DNA of 64,000 bases from Pachyseris speciosa (lineage: Eukaryota; Cnidaria; Anthozoa; Scleractinia; Pachyseridae): assembly GCA_016490735.1 (NCBI GenBank), contig JAEMWC010000040.1, positions 127,501-191,500 of the forward strand, given 5' to 3'. The position numbers were made by a program, and so were the translations under genes. Position 1 is the first letter of the stretch; the number at the start of each line of letters is the position of its first letter. Under the pieces are notes generated by a model, which worked only from the letters and a program-made list of their open reading frames with translations, had not been told where the DNA came from and ran no database searches. This document shows, piece after piece, positions 55,851 through 64,000 of this stretch.

Positions 55851-56993
55851 ATGGATATCAAAAGAATTGAAAAATATACTGATTCAGAATTTGACAGCTA
55901 TAAAATTGCCAAAGCAGTTACTGAGGTTAAAAATGAAATTAAAAATAAGGAAGGAGGGCGTGATATTGTGATGAGTGATGAGTAAGACATTACGAGAGCC
56001 ATTAATTGAACAACAGAAAAAAAGAGATGAGAAACAGAATAAATTTATTGAACAATTGAAGGACAACCAAGAAAGAATTGTTCAGGCTATAGAATATGAT
56101 CCAAAAAAGACAATAACCTATGAGCGAACTTCAATGGGATGAAGAGGATGAAGAGGAAGAGGATGAAGATGAAGAAAAAAACCCAGGTACAAGTGAAAAA
56201 TCAAAAGTACTTAATATTGACAAGGGGACTAATAAAGATTACAAAACTGTATTGCAAAATAAGGGATTTGAATTACCGTCTAAAATATTACATTCTCAAA
56301 CTGATGGTGAAGAAATAATAAAAAAAGTAAAGGGTACAATAAGTCGTGCAGAAATATATTTCAAAGAACATTCAACCAAAAAAGGTGAACCATTCAAAAA
56401 GCTTTCAAAAATTAAAAAAAACTTTTTCACGCAATAAAACAGAATATTTTACAAGACTGGAACATATAAGAGCTGCACCAAAATACATGGGTGAAGGTTT
56501 TAGGAAATATAAACAACCAAAACGAAATGCTTACAAAGTTAAAGATAATAAATGTGGTGGGCTTCTAATCGATGTCTCAAAATTGTTAAATCAAATGAAA
56601 CTAAATGCATATCGTGGTGGTAAATTGGTTTATCGAGCTGACGCTGACAAATCACTTATAAATTGCTCCCCAAAATGTACAATCCGAAAGCAAAATATAG
56701 TATTAATGCTGTGCGCATTTTTAATGATCTTCATATGCTTCCCAATATGCCCAAACACAAATCATCAGGCAAATCAAGAATGATTGGTTCAAGTGTGATG
56801 TATTATCAAAACCAGAAGCAATTGGTAGATCGCTTGAAAATAATAATCGGCTCAATGATAGCTGGAAACAAAAGTCCAGTATTGAAAAATGATTTGTCTC
56901 CGATAAATTATGAATTATTACAAATTGGAGCGATTGATAAAACAATCCATGAAAAATTATATAATATATATTTATGCTCTCCGATTCTTTAAG
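55851..56993 (+). pseudogene. Conserved Polinton-associated protein, unknown function
   Basis: Starts MDIKRIEKYTDSEFDSYKIA, meets a TAA at about 55983, and continues with QQKKRDEKQNKFIEQLKDNQ, an acidic stretch (WDEEDEEEEDEDEEKN), and, after frameshifts at a run of A (about 56410) and near 56665, YKQPKRNAYKVKDNKCGGLL, MYNPKAKYSINAVRIFNDLH and IIIGSMIAGNKSPVLKNDLS. It ends HEKLYNIY just where the Ngaro-type sequence begins. Its repeated association with Polinton genes is from memory; no function can be given. The 3' part is copied in the tandem array. Confidence 0.6.
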
Positions 56994-57434
56994 TTGGCGA
57001 TTTTCAATGTTAGCGCGCAGTATTGGCTGAGCTCGGTTTGCTGGGTACTGTATGCAGGGAAAAAAGACAACTACCGGGTTGGCAATAATTTGGCCGCGCT
57101 CGTGGCGTGGCCGTTTATTTTCTTATCGTTTTTACTAACAAGACGAGAAGCTTGAATTTAACCAAATCATCAGTTCCCAGCAAAGGTGAGGGATTACCCG
57201 CCACGGCCGAACCGAGGAACGAGGAGCGAGGACGGACAACCTAACCCGAAGCCAGTACGAAGCCGCTACCAGAGAAGCGTTCTATCGTTAAGTTCTCGAC
57301 GCCTGAAATGATTCGATCGAGCAGGTTTGCGAGCCTCCTTCATTATGTTTTGTACTAGCCTTACACTTAACACTCAATTAGGCACAAACGGCATATATGC
57401 CACAGAAGAAAATTTCTTTGGGGTTGAAAGGAGA

Positions 57435-57646
57435 GATGTTCAGCTCCTGTGTGAACGTCTCTCCTGTGACCTCTGAGAACAAAGTATATGAAACGTTGGT
57501 CCAAATGTGGCTTGTGAACGAAATCGATGTTTAGCCCCTGCGTAAACGTCTGCTTTGGATCAATTTACGGTTAAATATCGAAGATAATGACTATGTCATA
57601 GAGATAAAAGAAACAAGAGTTGCTTAGCCCCTGCGTAAGCATCTCC
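57435..57646. repeat. Three spaced copies of a 28-30-bp motif in the Ngaro 3' region
   Basis: gatgttcagctcctgtgtga (57435), gatgtttagcccctgcgtaa (57526) and gttgcttagcccctgcgtaa (57619), each followed by acgtct or gcatct. Spacing is 91 and 93 bp. Possibly part of the split direct repeats used by the recombinase. Repeated in units 2 and 3. Confidence 0.7.
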
Positions 57647-57771
57647 TTATCCTTCGCAAGCATAAGAGATATGGCTGTTCACCATTGACGTTCTTAGATA
57701 TCGTAAAAGGCGTTGGATTTCCATCTGCCGAACAGACGAATTTGAGCGTCTGACATTCCCTTGGCGGCCGC

Positions 57772-58664
57772 CTAAGAGACGGCTCCAATTCTAAAACTAT
57801 GTGTCTTAGAAATTGTGGTATCTAAACCAGAAAAAGAAAGGGCCTGATGAAGGCATTGGGTAAAATACGACCGAGAAATGGCCGTGTGATCGGGCCAGCA
57901 GAACAGCGGGCCTGCTGACTGACCTCGGGCATACAAATAATCCAATAGCAATGTCACGGTGCAAACAGGCTTATCTTTGTACACAATAACATTGGTAGGG
58001 TGTCACGAATCGCTGTGTTTGTAGTTTCGCATAGATAGTTTGATGCCAACGACGTCGCTCGCATTATCCTTTAGAAAAAAAGCCTGACTAAGCAATAGTA
58101 CATTTGCAGATGGCTTGCCCGCCGTTGTTGTAATTTCTGCTACTCTTAATGCTGCTAAAAATGCAAGGGCGAACATCGCGCGAATCAGTTTTCTTTGAAA
58201 GCAAGAAGAAAGTGTGTGCTCGCAAGCGGAAATTACTTGCACCAAGATTGGTATTGTAATAGATAACCGGCATCTAAAGTTGGATGCAGTTTTTCATACC
58301 CTTTAAGAGCAGTCTTAATCAAGTCTGACTTAGTTGGGTCCGGCAAGGAAGCTAAACGATGAACGTAACCAAGAGCAGATATATACGTAAGACTCGTTCC
58401 CGCACTATAATGATTATCAGCTAAATAAGCGAAGAACAGAGCTAAAACATCTGACCTAATAGGAAATTGCGTGGTGGATCTGCTCAAGACATAAGACACG
58501 AATTGCTGAAAAACCCGCCAAGCCTGTTGGTACGTTTTGATGGACGACGCGCGTAAACTGGTTGCTAAAAGACTGGCTAAGGTATTAACCAGTTGTCTGG
58601 CACTAAATGTAGGGGAATGGTGGTGGGCAGTGTGGGAGTCTGGAACTTGTCCACCTGCAAGCAA
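57772..58664 (-). pseudogene. Ngaro-like tyrosine recombinase, unit 1
   Basis: N-terminal SSIKTYQQAWRVFQQFVSYV and TSLTYISALGYVHRLASLPD. Core MFALAFLAALRVAEITTTAG contains the catalytic Arg (ALRVAEI), and THSFRIGAVS is the His-x-x-Arg box. The end GMSDAQIRLFGRWKSNAFYD comes after a stop at 57772. Frames change near 58245 and 58000. No other partner protein is present in the unit. Confidence 0.8.
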
Positions 58665-59260
58665 GAGAGACTGTCAGCTAGCACGTTTTTCTTCTCTGGT
58701 ACATGTCGAGACTTAAAGTATATATTTTGGGATAGACATATGAGAACCAACTGCCGCACTAGGGCTAGCAAACACTTGTCTTTGGGTGTTTGTTTGTTAA
58801 TCACGTGAACTACGCTTTCGTTATCCGAGCAAAACAGGATGCGTTTATTTTTTAACTGCGGTGACCACAAGTGCACACCCAACACGATGGGATAAATTTC
58901 TGATACAGAAATATCTCTTCGCTTCCTCGTATCGGAGCACTTGCCATATGCCCAATGCTTGGCTAAAATGACACCAAAACCGTATGATTGTGCGGCATTC
59001 GTATAAAAGAAAAGCACGCCTGATGAGGTCCAAGATGTCTCCAGAAAATGTGAGTGACAATTAAATGATGCAAGGAACTGTTGCCAAATTCTAACGTCAT
59101 TTTTACCTTCGGAAGTAAGGCGAATAAAATGCGTGGGTCTTGAAATCCCTAGTGTAAGATATATTAACCTGCGTAGGAAGACCCTACCGGGTGTTATGAC
59201 TGAACACGCAAAGTTTAATAAGCCGATGAGTCACTGAAGTTCTTTGAGCGTGACTTTTCT
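58577..59260 (-). pseudogene. Ngaro-like RT tail and RNase H, unit 1
   Basis: Starts in the RT thumb (KVTLKELQ, a stop, LIGLLNFACSVITPGRVFLR, LTLGISRPTHF). RNase H: LFFYTNAAQSYGFGVILAKH, where the first catalytic Asp of the usual YTDAA is Asn, then VSEIYPIVLGVHLWSPQL and FCSDNESVVHVINKQTPKDK. KSRHVPEKKNVLADSLSCLQ closes the domain. The Asn is in every unit. Confidence 0.82.
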
Positions 59261-59261
59261 G

Positions 59262-60010
59262 ACTGTATTGCAAAATAAGGGATTTGAATTACCCTCTAAA
59301 ATATTACATTCTCAAACTGATGGTGAAGAAAAAATAAAAAAAAGTAAAGGGTACAATAAGTCGTGCAGAAATATATTTCAAAGAACATTCAACCAAAAAA
59401 GGTGAACCATTCAAAAAGCTTTCAAAAATTAAAAAAAACTTTTTCACGCAATAAAACAGAATATTTTACAAGACTGGAACATATAAGAGCTGCACCAAAA
59501 TACATGGGTGAAGGTTTTAGGAAATATAAACAACCAAAACGAAATGCTTACAAAGTTAAAGATAATAAATGTGGTGGGCTTCTAATCGATGTCTCAAAAT
59601 TGTTAAATCAAATGAAACTAAATGCATATCGTGGTGGTAAATTGGTTTATCGAGCTGACGCTGACAAATCACTTATAAATTGCTCCCCAAAATGTACAAT
59701 CCGAAAGCAAAATATAGTATTAATGCTGTGCGCATTTTTAATGATCTTCATATGCTTCCCAATATGCCCAAACACAAATCATCAGGCAAATCAAGAATGA
59801 TTGGTTCAAGTGTGATGTATTATCAAAACCAGAAGCAATTGGTAGATCGCTTGAAAATAATAATCGGCTCAATGATAGCTGGAAACAATAGCCCAGTATT
59901 GAAAAATGATTTGTCTCCGATAAATTTATGAATTATTACAAATTGGAGCGATTGATAAAACAATCCATGAAAAATTATATAATATATATTTATGCTCTCC
60001 GATTCTTTAA
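59262..60010 (+). pseudogene. Polinton-associated protein fragment, unit 2
   Basis: Copy of 56246-56993 starting at the tandem junction (TVLQNKGFELPSKILHSQ-type frame), with the same frameshifts and one extra T at about 59924. Confidence 0.75.
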
Positions 60011-62279
60011 GTTGGCGATTTTCAATGTTAGCGCGCAGTATTGGCTGAGCTCGGTTTGCTGGGTACTGTATGCAGGGAAAAAAGACAACTACCGGGTTGG
60101 CAATAATTTGGCCGCGCTCGTGGCGTGGCCGTTTATTTTCTTATCGTTTTTACTAACAAGACGAGAAGCTTGAATTTAACCAAATCATCAGTTCCCAGCA
60201 AAGGTGAGGGATTACCCGCCACGGCCGAACCGAGGAACGAGGAACGAGGACGGACAACCTAACCCGAAGCCAGTACGAAGCCGCTACCAGAGAAGCGTTC
60301 TATCGTTAAGTTCTCGACGCCTGAAATGATTCGATCGAGCAGGTTTGCGAGCCTCCTTCATTATGTTTTGTACTAGCCTTACACTTAACACTCAATTAGG
60401 CACAAACGGCATATATGCCACAGAAGAAAATTTCTTTGGGGTTGAAAGGAGAGATGTTCAGCTCCTGTGTGAACGTCTCTCCTGTGACCTCTGAGAACAA
60501 AGTATATGAAGCGTTGGTCCAAATGTGGCTTGTGAACGAAATCGATGTTTAGCCCCTGCGTAAACGTCTGCTTTGGATCAATTTACGGTTAAATATCGAA
60601 GATAATGACTATGTCATAGAGATAAAAGAAACAAGAGTTGCTTAGCCCCTGCGTAAGCATCTCCTTATCCTTCGCAAGCATAAGAGATATGGCTGTTCAC
60701 CATTGACGTTCTTAGATATCGTAAAAGGCGTTGGATTTCCATCTGCCGAACAGACGAATTTGAGCGTCTGACATTCCCTTGGCGGCCGCCTAAGAGACGG
60801 CTCCAATTCTAAAACTATGTGTCTTAGAAATTGTGGTATCTAAACCAGAAAAAGAAAGGGCCTGATGAAGGCATTGGGTAAAATACGACCGAGAAATGGC
60901 CGTGTGATCGGGCCAGCAGAACAGCGGGCCTGCTGACTGACCTCGGGCATACAAATAATCCAATAGCAATGTCACGGTGCAAACAGGCTTATCTTTGTAC
61001 ACAATAACATTGGTAGGGTGTCACGAATCGCTGTGTTTGTAGTTTCGCATAGATAGTTTGATGCCAACGACGTCGCTCGCATTATCCTTTAGAAAAAAAG
61101 CCTGACTAAGCAATAGTACATTTGCAGATGGCTTGCCCGCCGTTGTTGTAATTTCTGCTACTCTTAATGCTGCTAAAAATGCAAGGGCGAACATCGCGCG
61201 AATCAGTTTTCTTTGAAAGCAAGAAGAAAGTGTGTGCTCGCAAGCGGAAATTACTTGCACCAAGATTGGTATTGTAATAGATAACCGGCATCTAAAGTTG
61301 GATGCAGTTTTTCATACCCTTTAAGAGCAGTCTTAATCAAGTCTGACTTAGTTGGGTCCGGCAAGGAAGCTAAACGATGAACGTAACCAAGAGCAGATAT
61401 ATACGTAAGACTCGTTCCCGCACTATAATGATTATCAGCTAAATAAGCGAAGAACAGAGCTAAAACATCTGACCTAATAGGAAATTGCGTGGTGGATCTG
61501 CTCAAGACATAAGACACGAATTGCTGAAAAACCCGCCAAGCCTGTTGGTACGTTTTGATGGACGACGCGCGTAAACTGGTTGCTAAAAGACTGGCTAAGG
61601 TATTAACCAGTTGTCTGGCACTAAATGTAGGGGAATGGTGGTGGGCAGTGTGGGAGTCTGGAACTTGTCCACCTGCAAGCAAGAGAGACTGTCAGCTAGC
61701 ACGTTTTTCTTCTCTGGTACATGTCGAGACTTAAAGTATATATTTTGGGATAGACATATGAGAACCAACTGCCGCACTAGGGCTAGCAAACACTTGTCTT
61801 TGGGTGTTTGTTTGTTAATCACGTGAACTACGCTTTCGTTATCCGAGCAAAACAGGATGCGTTTATTTTTTAACTGCGGTGACCACAAGTGCACACCCAA
61901 CACGATGGGATAAATTTCTGATACAGAAATATCTCTTCGCTTCCTCGTATCGGAGCACTTGCCATATGCCCAATGCTTGGCTAAAATGACACCAAAACCG
62001 TATGATTGTGCGGCATTCGTATAAAAGAAAAGCACGCCTGATGAGGTCCAAGATGTCTCCAGAAAATGTGAGTGACAATTAAATGATGCAAGGAACTGTT
62101 GCCAAATTCTAACGTCATTTTTACCTTCGGAAGTAAGGCGAATAAAATGCGTGGGTCTTGAAATCCCTAGTGTAAGATATATTAACCTGCGTAGGAAGAC
62201 CCTACCGGGTGTTATGACTGAACACGCAAAGTTTAATAAGCCGATGAGTCACTGAAGTTCTTTGAGCGTGACTTTTCTG
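60011..62279 (-). mobile_element. Ngaro-like element, 3' half, unit 2
   Basis: Copy of 56994-59261 with the same coding fragments: recombinase at 60790-61682 and RNase H at 61595-62278, including the YTNAA change. Confidence 0.85.
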
Positions 62280-63028
62280 ACTGTATTGCAAAATAAGGGA
62301 TTTGAATTACCCTCTAAAATATTACATTCTCAAACTGATGGTGAAGAAAAAATAAAAAAAAGTAAAGGGTACAATAAGTCGTGCAGAAATATATTTCAAA
62401 GAACATTCAACCAAAAAAGGTGAACCATTCAAAAAGCTTTCAAAAATTAAAAAAAACTTTTTCACGCAATAAAACAGAATATTTTACAAGACTGGAACAT
62501 ATAAGAGCTGCACCAAAATACATGGGTGAAGGTTTTAGGAAATATAAACAACCAAAACGAAATGCTTACAAAGTTAAAGATAATAAATGTGGTGGGCTTC
62601 TAATCGATGTCTCAAAATTGTTAAATCAAATGAAACTAAATGCATATCGTGGTGGTAAATTGGTTTATCGAGCTGACGCTGACAAATCACTTATAAATTG
62701 CTCCCCAAAATGTACAATCCGAAAGCAAAATATAGTATTAATGCTGTGCGCATTTTTAATGATCTTCATATGCTTCCCAATATGCCCAAACACAAATCAT
62801 CAGGCAAATCAAGAATGATTGGTTCAAGTGTGATGTATTATCAAAACCAGAAGCAATTGGTAGATCGCTTGAAAATAATAATCGGCTCAATGATAGCTGG
62901 AAACAATAGCCCAGTATTGAAAAATGATTTGTCTCCGATAAATTTATGAATTATTACAAATTGGAGCGATTGATAAAACAATCCATGAAAAATTATATAA
63001 TATATATTTATGCTCTCCGATTCTTTAA
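62280..63028 (+). pseudogene. Polinton-associated protein fragment, unit 3
   Basis: Copy of 59262-60010, apparently identical. Confidence 0.75.
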
Positions 63029-64000
63029 GTTGGCGATTTTCAATGTTAGCGCGCAGTATTGGCTGAGCTCGGTTTGCTGGGTACTGTATGCAGGGAAAAA
63101 AGACAACTACCGGGTTGGCAATAATTTGGCCGCGCTCGTGGCGTGGCCGTTTATTTTCTTATCGTTTTTACTAACAAGACGAGAAGCTTGAATTTAACCA
63201 AATCATCAGTTCCCAGCAAAGGTGAGGGATTACCCGCCACGGCCGAACCGAGGAACGAGGAACGAGGACGGACAACCTAACCCGAAGCCAGTACGAAGCC
63301 GCTACCAGAGAAGCGTTCTATCGTTAAGTTCTCGACGCCTGAAATGATTCGATCGAGCAGGTTTGCGAGCCTCCTTCATTATGTTTTGTACTAGCCTTAC
63401 ACTTAACACTCAATTAGGCACAAACGGCATATATGCCACAGAAGAAAATTTCTTTGGGGTTGAAAGGAGAGATGTTCAGCTCCTGTGTGAACGTCTCTCC
63501 TGTGACCTCTGAGAACAAAGTATATGAAGCGTTGGTCCAAATGTGGCTTGTGAACGAAATCGATGTTTAGCCCCTGCGTAAACGTCTGCTTTGGATCAAT
63601 TTACGGTTAAATATCGAAGATAATGACTATGTCATAGAGATAAAAGAAACAAGAGTTGCTTAGCCCCTGCGTAAGCATCTCCTTATCCTTCGCAAGCATA
63701 AGAGATATGGCTGTTCACCATTGACGTTCTTAGATATCGTAAAAGGCGTTGGATTTCCATCTGCCGAACAGACGAATTTGAGCGTCTGACATTCCCTTGG
63801 CGGCCGCCTAAGAGACGGCTCCAATTCTAAAACTATGTGTCTTAGAAATTGTGGTATCTAAACCAGAAAAAGAAAGGGCCTGATGAAGGCATTGGGTAAA
63901 ATACGACCGAGAAATGGCCGTGTGATCGGGCCAGCAGAACAGCGGGCCCGCTGACTGACCTCGGGCATACAAATAATCCAATAGCAATGTCACGGTGCAA
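63029..64000 (-). mobile_element. Ngaro-like element, 3' end, unit 3 (cut by window end)
   Basis: Copy of 60011-60982 with the recombinase C-terminus at 63808-63993; one visible difference (gcccgctg against gcctgctg at about 63948). The rest lies beyond the window. Confidence 0.85.

Larger units (their letters stand above)
56994..59261 (-). mobile_element. Ngaro-like element, 3' half, unit 1
   Basis: Minus-strand RT C-terminus, RNase H and tyrosine recombinase with a 3' non-coding part (56994-57760). The 5' half is missing because the tandem junction falls at KVTLKELQ in the RT thumb region. Confidence 0.85.
56246..64000. repeat. 3018-bp tandem repeat, two full units and one partial
   Basis: Units 56246-59261, 59262-62279 and 62280-64000 (cut by the window end). 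Each holds the 3' part of the Polinton-associated gene (plus) and the 3' half of a Ngaro element (minus). Units 2 and 3 are almost identical; unit 1 differs at a few bases (for example ggagcgagg against ggaacgagg at 57225, and aaaagtccag against aatagcccag at 56870). Confidence 0.93.

Noticed and set aside
57435..57646. Possible CRISPR-like array
   Set aside because: Only three diverged motifs with long, similar spacing inside a retroelement of an animal genome; no cas genes.

Overview
This is a eukaryotic, animal-type genomic window made almost entirely of layered transposable elements. The repertoire points to a cnidarian, most likely a stony coral or a relative: DIRS and Ngaro tyrosine-recombinase retroelements, Penelope-like elements (PLEs) with GIY-YIG endonucleases, a Tx1/L1-type LINE, an L2/CR1-type LINE, a Polinton/Maverick gene set, and a tRNA-derived SINE with a head of a type I associate with cnidarians. 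The species assignment is inference. No prokaryotic operon, rRNA or CRISPR array is present, and nearly every coding region is broken.

Layout. 1-790: end of a retroviral-type DDE integrase gene (minus). 1436-7475: a decayed Polinton protein-primed DNA polymerase (plus), split by a PLE (2838-5834, 11-bp target duplication) and a SINE (6196-6475). 7490-8062: an inverted-repeat module ending in a hairpin, followed by a 137-bp satellite array (8056-11048). The satellite resumes at 31245-31525, 34508-34620 and 34830-36262, and the mirror-image module follows at 36262-36718 and 51126-51330. Between the satellite blocks lie a Ngaro-like element carrying an SGNH hydrolase (about 12.9-18.3 kb), MITEs, a PLE fragment (19.5-20.6 kb), a broken unknown gene (20.6-22.1 kb), a structurally complete DIRS element (22609-28440, minus), a small three-exon gene (29041-30324, minus) and a second PLE (31538-34495, 12-bp target duplication).

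The right mirror module is split by a Tx1/L1-like LINE (36719-51125, minus, 14-bp target duplication). That LINE holds an L2/CR1-like LINE (40607-48198), which in turn holds a cluster of tRNA-bearing repeats, TA microsatellites and a spacerless 1.1-kb PLE palindrome (40992-44869, 11-bp target duplication). From 51.3 to 57 kb come Polinton genes: a zinc-ribbon protein, a small hydrophobic protein, a fibre-like repeat protein, a packaging ATPase and a hypothetical protein. From 56246 to the window end, a 3018-bp unit is tandemly repeated; it fuses part of the last Polinton gene to the 3' half of another Ngaro element.

Most notable signals: three unrelated PLE insertions each form head-to-head inverted copies and each carry a hammerhead-ribozyme-like motif next to their ends; Polinton genes sit on the outer sides of two facing hairpin-capped modules that enclose a satellite; target duplications resolve nesting up to four levels; and the DIRS element shows the inverted terminal repeats plus internal complementary region expected of that group.
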